Of a stretch of 64,000 bases of DNA, positions 15,457 to 24,900 are shown one piece after another; the first letter of the stretch is position 1, and each line of letters opens with the position of its first letter. The stretch covers positions 1-64,000 of the forward strand of contig CANJUD010000012.1 of NCBI GenBank assembly GCA_947477885.1, written 5' to 3'. The notes beneath the pieces were generated by a model. The model saw only the letters and a program-made list of their open reading frames with translations, was not told where the DNA came from and searched no databases. The DNA is from Bacteroidota bacterium (GTDB lineage Bacteria > Bacteroidota > Bacteroidia > UKL13-3). The position numbers and the translations under genes are program-made.

Positions 15457-16412
15457 TGTTGGATATATCTATTATAGTACCCGTATATAACGAAGATGAA
15501 TCGTTGCCCGAACTAGCCGCTTGGATTAAAAGGGTTTTGGATGAACATCATTACACTTACGAAGTGATTATGATAGATGATGGAAGTACGGATAAAAGTT
15601 GGGACGTGACTAATAAATTGCATCAAGAAAATCACCATATAAAAGGTCTACAATTTCGCAGAAACTATGGTAAATCTGCTGCACTCAATGTGGGTTTCCA
15701 ACACGCTGCGGGCAAGGTGGTAGTAACTATGGATGCCGACTTGCAAGACAGTCCAGATGAATTACCTGAACTATATAAAATGATAATGGAAGGTGGTTAC
15801 GATTTGGTGAGCGGTTGGAAAGCAAAAAGATATGACCCCATTACGAAAACTATTCCTACCAAATTATTCAATTGGGCCACACGCAAAATGAGTGGCATTG
15901 AACTCCACGATTTCAACTGTGGACTAAAAGCATATAAACACGAAGTAGTAAAAAATATAGAAGTATATGGCGAGATGCACCGCTATATTCCTGTAATAGC
16001 AAAATGGGCAGGCTTCAAAAAAATTGGAGAGAAAGAAGTAGTTCACCAGGCACGTAAATATGGTGTAACTAAGTTCGGCTTGTCAAGATTTATGAATGGC
16101 TTTTTAGATTTGCTAAGTATATTTTTTGTAGGCAAATTTGGCAAACGCCCGATGCACTTTTTTGGCTTTATGGGTGGCCTTTCTTTCCTGATTGGATTTA
16201 TATTAACCATCAAACTTATATGGGACAAAGTATACGCATCCATGCACGGATATACCGTGCGTGATATTGTTGACAAACCTTTGTTCTACTTAGCTCTTAC
16301 AGCTATTATTATAGGTGTTCAATTATTCCTCGCAGGCTTTATTGGTGAGCTCGTTTCTCGTAATAGTAGTGAACGAAACTATTATGCTTTGAAAGAGAAG
16401 TTGGGGGTTTAA
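15456..16412 (+). CDS. Family 2 glycosyltransferase, polyprenyl-phosphate type, with membrane tail
   Basis: 318 residues. The N-terminal GT-A domain has ISIIVPVYNEDESLPEL, VIMIDDGSTDKSWD, VVTMDADLQDSP (DxD) and the acceptor motif around HDFNCGLKAYK. Two membrane helices close the protein (FFGFMGGLSFLIGFI, ~220-240, and LALTAIIIGVQLFLAGFIGEL, ~272-295). This layout matches DPM1/GtrB-like enzymes that put sugar on a polyprenyl phosphate. It ends a coupled operon with two DUF4199 genes. A REPIN-like pair follows the stop. Confidence 0.88.
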   Translation: MLDISIIVPVYNEDESLPELAAWIKRVLDEHHYTYEVIMIDDGSTDKSWDVTNKLHQENHHIKGLQFRRNYGKSAALNVGFQHAAGKVVVTMDADLQDSPDELPELYKMIMEGGYDLVSGWKAKRYDPITKTIPTKLFNWATRKMSGIELHDFNCGLKAYKHEVVKNIEVYGEMHRYIPVIAKWAGFKKIGEKEVVHQARKYGVTKFGLSRFMNGFLDLLSIFFVGKFGKRPMHFFGFMGGLSFLIGFILTIKLIWDKVYASMHGYTVRDIVDKPLFYLALTAIIIGVQLFLAGFIGELVSRNSSERNYYALKEKLGV

Positions 16413-16443
16413 CAATACATATTTTTCGCAGATTTTATATTGC

Positions 16444-16537
16444 GTCCCTACGGGACTTTGATATATATATAATTTCCGATACTACCGATATTTCGTCCCT
16501 ACGGGACTATAGATTAGATGGACAGTCCCGTAGGGAC
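16444..16537. repeat. REP-like palindromes, one inverted pair plus one single
   Basis: GTCCC-TAC-GGGAC or its complement at 16444-16456, 16495-16507 and 16525-16537. The last two form a larger inverted pair with arms including GATATTTCGTCCC. They lie between the convergent genes for the glycosyltransferase and the fucosyltransferase-like protein. Confidence 0.85.
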
Positions 16538-16556
16538 GAAATATTGGTTCGGAACT

Positions 16557-16600
16557 AGAGATGCTGAAATAATCCCAATAATTATCGGGACAGCATGACG
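16557..16600. repeat. Dispersed repeat GAGATGCTGAAATAATCCC...GGGACAGCATGACG
   Basis: A near-identical inverted copy exists at 61719-61762. Its centre, CCCAATAATTATCGGG here, is palindromic, so each copy can fold. Confidence 0.75.
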
Positions 16601-16660
16601 CATTGTTTACGAATAATGGATCATTCAGCTGACGAGTTGCATCACCCAACTGACCGCAGT

Positions 16661-16688
16661 TTACTGATTACTGTTTACTGTTTACTAA
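16661..16688. repeat. Short heptamer array (TACTGAT/TACTGTT)
   Basis: Three to four units of the 7-bp family, on the complementary strand relative to the array at 27931. Confidence 0.65.
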
Positions 16689-17665
16689 TTAAAACTATCC
16701 AAGGTAAATTTTATATCATTGATATAAGAAGCGTATCTCGAGAAATTACTATTATACATATGTGGTCCTTTCACTTGAACAATCTCATTACAAGTGCTCA
16801 GCAGATAAAAATCTAATATCGTTCTTTTTAAAACTTGTTCATCATCGCTCATATCTACATGGCCTATACCATCGTCCATAATGGTAATGCGAGCTAGGTC
16901 TTTGTTAATGATGATAGGTTTGATATGTTTTAAAAATGTTACCGAATCTGAAAATATATAATAGTGATTGTATTTACTTTCAGTGATTACTTTGAGCACT
17001 TGCTCCGTACATTGATTTATTAAATTTATTTTTTCTCCCTCAGTTAAATTGTGAACAGCTGTATCTTTAAAATCGCCCAAAGCAGAAGTGAATCTTAAAT
17101 GGATACCGCAACTATTTTCATTCCCTTTAATCTCGTTTTTAAAATTTGTATAGTAAGTATCGAACGAAAATAACTGATGAAACTCTTTGCCCCAGGCCAG
17201 CGAGCTCACATTTTTATCAGCATAGCTATTTAAAAGTTTTAAGTAATCTTGATTGCAATAGATATGATATTGTGCTAATTTATTATTTGAAAAAACATTA
17301 AGGAGTGACTCCTTTTCAGCATACATAATATCATTTAAAAAAATGGGTTTTACAAATTTTTTATTATAATATATTTCACTGTCATCAGCATAAAATTCTT
17401 TATTGATATGCAGAAATTCATCGAGGTTAAAATAACCAGGAGCGATATGAACTTTAAAATCGCACCCCAACTGGTTTGCTAATGATTTAACGCTAACAAT
17501 CCCTTTCAATCGGTCAACTAGGCCGCCATGCATAGTTTTCCCATCTAGCATTAATACCAATTGCGTCTTTCCAGTTAGTTTTAGTGGTTCAGTATTGGTA
17601 TAATACTTTTTTAATTCCCTTTCCCGAACGAAACGCCTTAGTTTATTTTTTATTTTTTTCAGCAT
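16685..17665 (-). CDS. Fucosyltransferase-like protein (GT-B, O-FucT/FUT-like)
   Basis: 326 residues, basic N-terminus without signal peptide. Clues to a fucosyltransferase-like GT-B fold are GGLVDRLKGIVSVKSLANQLG (the GG-x-x-DRL-x-G loop, ~48-68), CGIHLRFTSALGDF (H-x-R, ~190) and the nucleotide-binding end KRTILDFYLLSTCNEIVQVKG with SNFSRYASY after it. Likely role: a sugar modification of surface glycan or glycoprotein. Distant similarity only; another GT-B family is possible. It is convergent with the GT2 operon, and a TAnnTTTG element sits ~16-23 bases before the ATG. Confidence 0.5.
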   Translation of the reverse strand: MLKKIKNKLRRFVRERELKKYYTNTEPLKLTGKTQLVLMLDGKTMHGGLVDRLKGIVSVKSLANQLGCDFKVHIAPGYFNLDEFLHINKEFYADDSEIYYNKKFVKPIFLNDIMYAEKESLLNVFSNNKLAQYHIYCNQDYLKLLNSYADKNVSSLAWGKEFHQLFSFDTYYTNFKNEIKGNENSCGIHLRFTSALGDFKDTAVHNLTEGEKINLINQCTEQVLKVITESKYNHYYIFSDSVTFLKHIKPIIINKDLARITIMDDGIGHVDMSDDEQVLKRTILDFYLLSTCNEIVQVKGPHMYNSNFSRYASYINDIKFTLDSFN

Positions 17666-17680
17666 GGGCTATAAAGCTTG

Positions 17681-17688
17681 CAAATGTA
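17681..17688 (-). promoter_or_regulatory. Bacteroidota -7 element for the fucosyltransferase-like gene
   Basis: Minus strand TACATTTG, giving a leader of only about nine bases. Confidence 0.5.
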
Positions 17689-17703
17689 GCATAATTTTTT
17701 AAT

Positions 17704-18108
17704 TTATGATAAAAACCTTTGCTTCAATTCAGGGGTTGGGATCATACAACTATCTTGTTTCCCAAATACGCGGTACCGCGACTGGGCAACAATATTATAA
17801 AAAAAATCTCGAATAAATTTGGGGATAATCAAAAACCCATATAATAGTTTCCAGCCACCGCCCAGTTTCTTTGCAACCTTTAGTACCGCTGATGATTTCA
17901 AATAGTACTGCCCCCCTTGAATATATACAAACGAATTAAAATCATTTAATGGTAAATCAAATTTTTTAAGTAAGGTTTGCCCGCTATCCGATTGCAATGC
18001 TGCAAATTTAAATTTATTTTTTTTATCGTGTTTTATTACAAACTGAACAGAACTATGACACAAATTACATACACCATCAAACAATATAATGTGTTCGTTA
18101 TGAGTCAT
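17704..18108 (-). CDS. DCC-family thiol-disulfide oxidoreductase (DUF393)
   Basis: 134 residues. The family signature is at the N-terminus: ILFDGVCNLCHSSVQFVIK (DG-V-C-x-x-C, residues ~7-26), then KFAALQSDSGQTLL, a hydrophobic middle and the YRVFGKQDSC motif near the C-terminus. DCC proteins are small thioredoxin-like proteins of uncertain role. The start overlaps the end of the upstream TIGR01777 gene by 11 bases, so the two are likely co-translated. Confidence 0.88.
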   Translation of the reverse strand: MTHNEHIILFDGVCNLCHSSVQFVIKHDKKNKFKFAALQSDSGQTLLKKFDLPLNDFNSFVYIQGGQYYLKSSAVLKVAKKLGGGWKLLYGFLIIPKFIRDFFYNIVAQSRYRVFGKQDSCMIPTPELKQRFLS

Positions 18109-18994
18109 GGGTTAATATATCTTTTAGTGCCAATTCAATGTCTGGGTATTTGAACGTAAAGCCTGCTTTCATTAGCTTCTCTGGCAATACCCAGTGACTT
18201 TTCAGTATCAATTCTGCTTGAGTTTTTATGATTAGTGCACCTATTTCTAATAACCATTTGGGAGAAGGCAAGCCTATTTTTACCTTCATCAAATTTCTGA
18301 ATGTTTTCATCAGAGTTTTATTTTTAATAGCATTCGGCGATGCACAATTAAATGAGCCATTTAGTTCTTGATGTTTCTGAAAAAACAAAACCATCTGGTA
18401 TAAATCTTCTATATGCACCCAACTGAACATTTGATTTCCATTGCCTTGCTGACCGCCTAATCCAAATCGAACCAAGTTAGCCAAAGGTTTTACTGCTCCA
18501 CCATCTTTGCCCAATACAATAGTAATACGCAATGCAACTTGCCTAGTTTTGGGGGGATGAAAAGAGAAGAATATTCCTTCCCACTGTTTCACAATTCCCA
18601 CAGAAAAACCAGTGCCTACTTCGCCAGTATCTTCCGTCATACCATGGTCTTCGGCATAGCGATATAAGGTGCCTGAGCTAGAGTTAATCCAAAGTGGTGG
18701 TGGGTTTTTGCATTGCAATATAGCTTCGCCCAATGCTTTGGTAGTTTCAATCCTCGAACTTAAAATTACTGCTTTGTTTTGTTCCGTATATCTGCAATCG
18801 ACCGATTTACCTGCAAGGTTTATCACCATTTCAGAATTTTCTATTGCCTCTAAAATTGCAGCAGAATTGCCCCATTGCACATGATTTGGCTGTCGGGAAA
18901 TTATTATAATATCATATCCTAATTTTTTGAACTGCTCTGCAAAATATTTTCCTACAAATCCGGTTCCTCCAGCTAAAACAATTTTCTTATTCAT
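18098..18994 (-). CDS. TIGR01777-family NAD(P)-dependent epimerase/oxidoreductase
   Basis: 298 residues. The extended SDR Rossmann motif is at the N-terminus (VLAGGTGFVGKYFAEQFKKLG), followed by the MVINLAGKSVDCRYTEQNK motif diagnostic of the TIGR01777/YfcH group, WINSSSGTLY, and LRITIVLGKDGGAVKPL. The C-terminus has LPSPKWLLEIGALIIKTQAELILKS, also typical. Substrate unknown. Overlaps the DCC gene by 11 bases. Confidence 0.9.
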   Translation of the reverse strand: MNKKIVLAGGTGFVGKYFAEQFKKLGYDIIIISRQPNHVQWGNSAAILEAIENSEMVINLAGKSVDCRYTEQNKAVILSSRIETTKALGEAILQCKNPPPLWINSSSGTLYRYAEDHGMTEDTGEVGTGFSVGIVKQWEGIFFSFHPPKTRQVALRITIVLGKDGGAVKPLANLVRFGLGGQQGNGNQMFSWVHIEDLYQMVLFFQKHQELNGSFNCASPNAIKNKTLMKTFRNLMKVKIGLPSPKWLLEIGALIIKTQAELILKSHWVLPEKLMKAGFTFKYPDIELALKDILTHDS

Positions 18995-19112
18995 AACATG
19001 GCGAAATTAACAATTAAATGTGAAGTAAAAATATTAAAATATTAAAACTGATATATTGAAATTCTAATCATAAAAAAAGCCCTCCGAACTAACGAAGAGC
19101 CTTTTAAAATAA

Positions 19113-19126
19113 TTCGCCGCGGCGAA
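19113..19126. repeat. GC palindrome TTCGCCGCGGCGAA
   Basis: Perfect 14-bp palindrome downstream of a lipoprotein gene. Near-identical sites are at 19760, 25205, 38341 and 38390. Confidence 0.8.
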
Positions 19127-19137
19127 TACATTCCCTA

Positions 19138-19614
19138 TTATTTTGGTATCACATTAAAATTAATGGTGATTACATAATCGTTTCTAACCTCATTCTTGTC
19201 GCACTTGCCATGCTTGGTTGGGCGTGAACCTTTTGGTGGCGGAGGACCTTGCTTGGTACTATCCATTGGAGGAGGCGTTTTGGCAGAATCTAAAGGTGGT
19301 GGAGGTCCAGCATGGCTACCTTCAACAGTACTCAAAACTACTTTGTCAGTTCCTGTATAGGTAGCATCAGGCACATACTTATACATAAGTGCACCTAGTG
19401 AATCTACACCCAATATACTAATACTTCCGTGTGCAGGTTGTGTAGTAATTGCAAATGCATCATTGGTGTTTGTGGGTAATGCATAAGCGTACGTTGCACC
19501 TTGGGCTACAGTGGCATTCTCGGTGGGTGTGAGCAGCGTCTCTGCTTTCTTGCAGCTCGGCATGAAGAACATCGCAGTGCCGGTAATTGCCAGCATTAAA
19601 ATTGATTTTTTCAT
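19138..19614 (-). CDS. Lipoprotein with an Ig-like (cadherin-type) domain and a Pro-rich tail
   Basis: From the ATG at 19614 this is 158 residues; the longer ORF from 19701 adds a basic N-terminus with no signal and is less likely. Lipoprotein signal: MKKSILMLAITGTAMFFMPSC with the lipobox Cys at residue ~21. An Ig-like stretch follows (ITTQPAHGSISILGVDSLGAL, YVPDATYTGTDKVVLSTVEG), then a Pro-rich linker (GPPPPLDS, PPPMDST, GPPPPKGS) and a C-terminal basic, Cys-containing end. No family name is assigned. Confidence 0.6.
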   Translation of the reverse strand: MKKSILMLAITGTAMFFMPSCKKAETLLTPTENATVAQGATYAYALPTNTNDAFAITTQPAHGSISILGVDSLGALMYKYVPDATYTGTDKVVLSTVEGSHAGPPPPLDSAKTPPPMDSTKQGPPPPKGSRPTKHGKCDKNEVRNDYVITINFNVIPK

Positions 19615-19949
19615 AATTCTGTTTTTGTTGTTAATTGGTGATTGAAATAATAATTTAGTAGATGTTCGTCGTATATTTTTTAATTGCTTTTCAAATACCA
19701 TTACGGGGGCAATTTTTAAAAGGTGGGGGCAGAAGAAGATTTTATATTTTATATTTTTGTCCGCCGCGGCGGATTACATTTTACTGACAAAAGATGAAAG
19801 ATGCATTCAGTAGAATTACGGAACGAAAGATAGGTATGGAGTAGAAAGTAACAATTGAATAGTGATAATAATCTTTATTATATAAAAGGATTAGGCACAT
19901 AGTTTACAAAAGACACAAACTGTCAAATATATACAGTTGATTTGCCAGT
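19615..19949. other. Intergenic region with GC palindrome, otherwise featureless
   Basis: Holds the palindrome TCCGCCGCGGCGGA at 19760-19773. Both flanking genes start on this side (divergent). No clear promoter was seen for the plus-strand gene at 19950. Confidence 0.5.
19760..19773. repeat. GC palindrome TCCGCCGCGGCGGA
   Basis: Perfect 14-bp palindrome; identical to the site at 38390-38403. Confidence 0.85.
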
Positions 19950-20054
19950 ATGAAAAAAGATATATTAGATTTTAAAAGCATGAATTATTTGGAGTTCACA
20001 GACAGATTTAAAACAGACCAAGACTGTTCTGATTATCTGTGGCAACTCAAATGG
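19950..20054 (+). mobile_element. IS1595-like transposase 5' fragment
   Basis: The first ~35 codons match the F-x(2-3)-F-x-T(D/E)-x2-C-x2-YL-x2-L(K/R)W pattern at the start of IS1595-family transposases. The rest of the element is missing. Confidence 0.55.
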
Positions 20055-21815
20055 GTAGGCGATAGCATTACCATTAAGTTTAAACCCACTATAGCATTAA
20101 ACACCAACAAAACTATATATTGTGGTTCTCAAACAATAGCCGCACAGGTAAATTATAGATATAGTGATACCGTACAAGTAACATGGGGAGATGGGAAAGA
20201 TACGCTATTATATGTTGCAGATACCAACCTTGTAGATAGTGTGCAGTTGCAACATATATATAACAAAACTGGCAACTATACCACAAGCAGCAAGGCATGG
20301 AACAGTAACTGTTATGATAGTGTGGCTAATATATATAATATAAGCGTAGATACTATACCCAAGGCAAGTTTTAGTGCAGATTATATAACAAGCTGTGGTG
20401 CAAAAACTATATTACTTTCAGATACTTCAAAATTTGATAGTGTTATAATAAATAGAACTTGGCATATATATAAACCTAATGGTTTGGATACAACTATTAC
20501 CACAGGTACAAATAATCAATTATCATTTTTGTTCAATGATACAGGAATGTATTCTGTTAAATTAACAGTACAAAGCAAACAGGGTTGTATAGCTTCAATA
20601 GAGAATATTAATTATATACAAATAAATCCATTTCCTATTAGTAAAATAAGTGGGAAAACAGGTTGGTGTGGTGCGGATTCGACTACGCTCACCGTAACAG
20701 GAGGTATGCGTTATATATGGAGCACGGGAGATACAACTGCTTCTATATTTTTAAAACCTATCGCATCTAACTATTATAGTGTGCTTGTCACTAATAACTA
20801 TAATTGTTCTGTTAAAGATTCAGTTTATATAAGTGTTGGCAAAATTGTAACACCCTATTTCACGCCCAATTATCTCCAAAGCTGTGGAAACAGCACTATC
20901 ACCCTTACAGATAGCAGCGGCGATATGGATAGCCTTATACAGCAAAGAAAATGGACAATCTATTATCCTAACAACATAGTAAAACAATATGATACTGTTA
21001 CTACCAACAAACTAAAACTAATAGTACAGGATACTGGATACTATAATGCAAAACTTATATATATAACCAAACAGGGTTGCACAGATTCATTATATAAAAC
21101 AAATGTATTCCGTATACTACCACAGCCTGCTGTGTATATAGATAGTCCGAGCAATAACCCATTGTGTTTTGGAGATAGTTTTATACTCACCGCCAAACAA
21201 AAAGATATAAATTATCCACCGCTGGTAACATATAAATGGAACGCTGGGCAAGTGGCCACACCAAGTATTAAAGTAGATACCGCAAACAGTTATTATGTGA
21301 GTGCTTCCAATACTTACGGCTGCGGGGCACAAAGTAATACCGTTAAAATTAGTTTCTTGCCTCAGCTGTTTGCCAATATTAAAAAAGCAACCGATAGTTT
21401 ATATGTGGTCACCACAAGAAAAATTGTAAGCTATACTTGGCATAAAGACAGTATCGTATACAATACTACATCATCATTGTATCACCCGCCCACGGGTAGG
21501 TATTATGTGCATGTGGAGGATGCGAATGGATGTGTGGGTAGCAGCGGGTCTTTATTATATACAAACAGTATTAGTTATATCAATGAAGTACCCAATGGGA
21601 TAAGGGTATATCCGAATCCTACAAATGATATGTTAAATATTGAAGGGCTGCCGAGTGGGAAAACAAACATTGCGATGTATGACCTGTTAGGAAAAAAAGT
21701 GTATAATACTTTTACAAATGGAGAAGCATTATATACTATATCAGTCGGGCATTTAGCAAAAGGATTATATATACTTTGTGTTGGGGAAGAAAAGGTAAAA
21801 ATAGCTGTTGAGTAA
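19950..21815 (+). CDS. PKD-domain T9SS cargo protein with an IS1595-like transposase N-terminus
   Basis: 621 residues. The C-terminus is a T9SS type A signal (IRVYPNPTNDMLNIEGLPSG, then LAKGLYILCVGEEKVKI). Residues ~50-480 contain several PKD-like repeats with VTWGDGKD and YNKTGNYT motifs. There is no signal peptide, which is wrong for a T9SS substrate. The first ~35 residues (including MNYLEFTDRFKTDQDCSDYL and the WQLKW end) look like the N-terminus of IS1595-family transposases, which continue with a zinc ribbon; here PKD-type sequence follows instead. It is probably a gene fusion from a deletion, and the product is likely not secreted. Confidence 0.7.
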   Translation: MKKDILDFKSMNYLEFTDRFKTDQDCSDYLWQLKWVGDSITIKFKPTIALNTNKTIYCGSQTIAAQVNYRYSDTVQVTWGDGKDTLLYVADTNLVDSVQLQHIYNKTGNYTTSSKAWNSNCYDSVANIYNISVDTIPKASFSADYITSCGAKTILLSDTSKFDSVIINRTWHIYKPNGLDTTITTGTNNQLSFLFNDTGMYSVKLTVQSKQGCIASIENINYIQINPFPISKISGKTGWCGADSTTLTVTGGMRYIWSTGDTTASIFLKPIASNYYSVLVTNNYNCSVKDSVYISVGKIVTPYFTPNYLQSCGNSTITLTDSSGDMDSLIQQRKWTIYYPNNIVKQYDTVTTNKLKLIVQDTGYYNAKLIYITKQGCTDSLYKTNVFRILPQPAVYIDSPSNNPLCFGDSFILTAKQKDINYPPLVTYKWNAGQVATPSIKVDTANSYYVSASNTYGCGAQSNTVKISFLPQLFANIKKATDSLYVVTTRKIVSYTWHKDSIVYNTTSSLYHPPTGRYYVHVEDANGCVGSSGSLLYTNSISYINEVPNGIRVYPNPTNDMLNIEGLPSGKTNIAMYDLLGKKVYNTFTNGEALYTISVGHLAKGLYILCVGEEKVKIAVE

Positions 21816-21903
21816 TTTGTTCAATGCTTCGCGTTTAGGGTTAGCCGCGTCGCCCTACCCGCATGGCTTGCACACTGCTCCTCGCAATGACGCGTAAGGG
21901 GGT

Positions 21904-24900
21904 TTAATCTCTCCTATTCAACTTACACCAGTCACATTTCCCGCAACCTTTGTCGAACTCGTGGTTTTTGATTCTATGGTAAACATCCTTTATTTGTCCT
22001 GATAGTAACGCAGTTTCTTCGTGTATGATATTCAATGTCTCCTCATGAAACACTTTGGTATCCTTATCCGGTTCTATAAATTGATATACTGCTTTATCGA
22101 AGTTCCAACCGCGGCTGCGGGCTTTGGGGTCGTTGTCTAATAGTATTTTATAGAATACAGCTTGTCTCCAATAATCACCGCCGAGTGCAAGTTCCGGATC
22201 TACATTTTCAGGGTCGGGGCGGTTCAATTTTGCCTTCTCAAACTTACCTGTTTTATAATCTATTACGGTAGCTTTGCTACCATCAAATTCCAGTTTATCT
22301 ATAAATCCTTTTAAGGGTATATCATTAAAAATTACGGCTTCCATCCTCACCTCAGTTTGTATAATAGGATTCCATTTATCTTTGAAATGTGCATGATATC
22401 TTTTCAAAACATCAATTCCATATTCTATTCTGCGTTCGTATTCTTCAGCTACAAATTCATGTTTCCTTAAATACATTTCGTAAGTAAAAAAACTCACGAG
22501 CTCTTCTGCATTGTCGAAAGTTTTTTCTTCTTTGTTTTTATTAAAGTATCGCTCCAAAGCCTTATGCACTGTGCTCCCGAATGATAATGCTGGAGAACTT
22601 CCAGTAGGAACTTTCAACAAATACATATAATAAAAACCGATCGGGCATTCTAAATATGCATTAAGATGTGATACACTTAATTTATAATCGCCCAACAGAT
22701 TTTCCATTTCTTCGTTGGCCAACAATTCGGGCTTGGTTTCTTTTTGTTCTTCCATCACCAAAGCCAATGCTTCTGCCAAAATATCTCCATCCGCTTCGGG
22801 GCGTTCTATGATAATACCTGCTTGTTCCACCTCCGGAACAAATCGCGTAGGGATTGATTCTTTGCCTTCGTTATCATTATTATAATAACTCATATACAAA
22901 CCTTTTTTTGCCCGAGTCATCCCCACATAAAATAATCTCCGACTTTCTTCTATCGCTAGGTCATCTGTATTCACAGCCATCTGACTGGCTTGGCGTTGGG
23001 TATGATCTAATATATTTGGTGGAAATTTAAATCTATCACCCTTTTTACTTCCTTCCCAATATTTGCCAACAAGTCCTACCATAAATACATGCTCAAATTC
23101 CAAACCTTTGCTGCTATGTGCCGTAGTAAATTTCACACCTTTGCCAGTGCCAGTATTTAACACCGCTTCCAAAGTTATATGATACTCTGTCATTAATTTT
23201 AAACTTTGCATAAAGCGTTCTATATTTAATCCGGGTGCTTTATGTTCTTCAATTGTTATATAATTATGCAAAGCATGAATCTGTTGCAAATACAAATTTC
23301 TTTCGGGATGATGCAGTGCAAATTTCAATGCCCCCGAACGGGTAATCACGTCTTCAAAAAACTGTAATAAAGTTTTATTGGCACATGCCGGAACCCAATG
23401 GTTTATATTATCGGCCAATTTTGAAGCCGTCTTTTCAAATTCACTCAACCCGCTGAAAAGATTAGGCTTTTCGGGCGTTGCTATATTTTCCAACGCAATG
23501 CGAAGTGAATTTATATTACCTTTTGTTTTGGGTGTTTTTTGCCACTTAGCCATAAATCGAGCAGCTTCAACAGGCGGACCAAAACCCAAGAAATCTATAT
23601 GTAATAGCTGGAATAATAAATCATCATTACTGTGCGGTCTGTCGACTTGGATTTTTATATAATTAAGTAACTTAATTAAATGTTGCGTAAACGGTTCTTT
23701 TAATACATCTATTTTCCGTTGCAAACTCACAGGTATTTCTTTTTGCTTGAAAAACTTAACGAGGTTTTCTACCTGACGGTGCTCTCTATATATAATTGCA
23801 ATTTCTGCAGGGTCGGTATTCTCTTCTATCAATTCCATGATATGCTTGGCGACGCCCGCCATTTCAGCAGTTTCGGTAGGATAGTTTATAATAACTGGCT
23901 GATGTATATCATTGGCAAATTTTCCTTTTGCAATTAATTTTTTATCTAATTTTTCAAAGCCAGCAATACGTGTAATACGCTCAATATTTAAATCGATAAC
24001 GGCTTTGGATGCATCCAAAATATGTTGGTTACTTCTGTAATTATCTTGCAACATCACCACTTTTAAATGGGCATCATATTGTTGTTTGAAATTAAAAATA
24101 TTAGCCACATTCGCACCTTGAAATCTATATATACTTTGGTCATCATCGCCTACTACAAATATATTGGGATTGGGCCAATAACTGCATAACATTTGCACCA
24201 ATTGGTTTTGTGCATCATTCGTATCCTGAAACTCATCGACCAATATATATTGATAACGTTCCTGTGAGGTTTGTAATACATGGGGGCGATCTTTGAACAA
24301 TTGAAGCACCCACAATATCATATCATTAAAATCGTAGCGGCCCAGTTCTTTTAATTGTTCATTATACACGGGACATAGATTTGCTGCTGCAATGAGTTGC
24401 TCCATACCCTGTCGTAAATCGAAATTAGGTTTTGGTTTCGCATCGCCTGCATTGAATTGCTTGTACTTTTTTTGATAATAAAATTCTGGATTTGTATTAT
24501 TACTTTCTACTTCTATAATATATTCTTTTGCTTTCGTTTCTATATAATCGGGCATCCAATTTTCATGCTTCATCACACTGAATAATTTTTGCAAATGAGC
24601 TACATCATAATATGGTGCACCGCCTTGTCTTTTTAGTGGATGACTGAGCGGTAATTTGTCAATCATTTTTCGCAGCAATTCTATTACTTCAATTTCCGTA
24701 ACCGGACTCATCTCACGCAATCCAAAATCGGCAGCGTTTTGCTGGATGATATCATTACAAAACGAGTGAAAAGTTTCTATTTTTATTCTGTATGCATCGG
24801 GTCCAATCATGCCTAGCAAACGTTTACGCATAGCCACCACACCTGCATTGGTATAGGTAATACATAATATATTCTCAGGTGCAGCGTGGGTAGTATCTGC

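Noticed and set aside
19076-19110. Rho-independent terminator after the lipoprotein at 19138
   Set aside because: The two halves are similar rather than complementary (GCCCTCCGAAC / GAAGAGCC), so only a weak stem forms.
20685-20705. A copy of the CTTCGACTACGCTCA repeat in the PKD gene
   Set aside because: Only ~14 bases match and the encoded STTLTVTGG is normal for this domain type (Ig/PKD-like proteins), so common ancestry with the repeat is doubtful.
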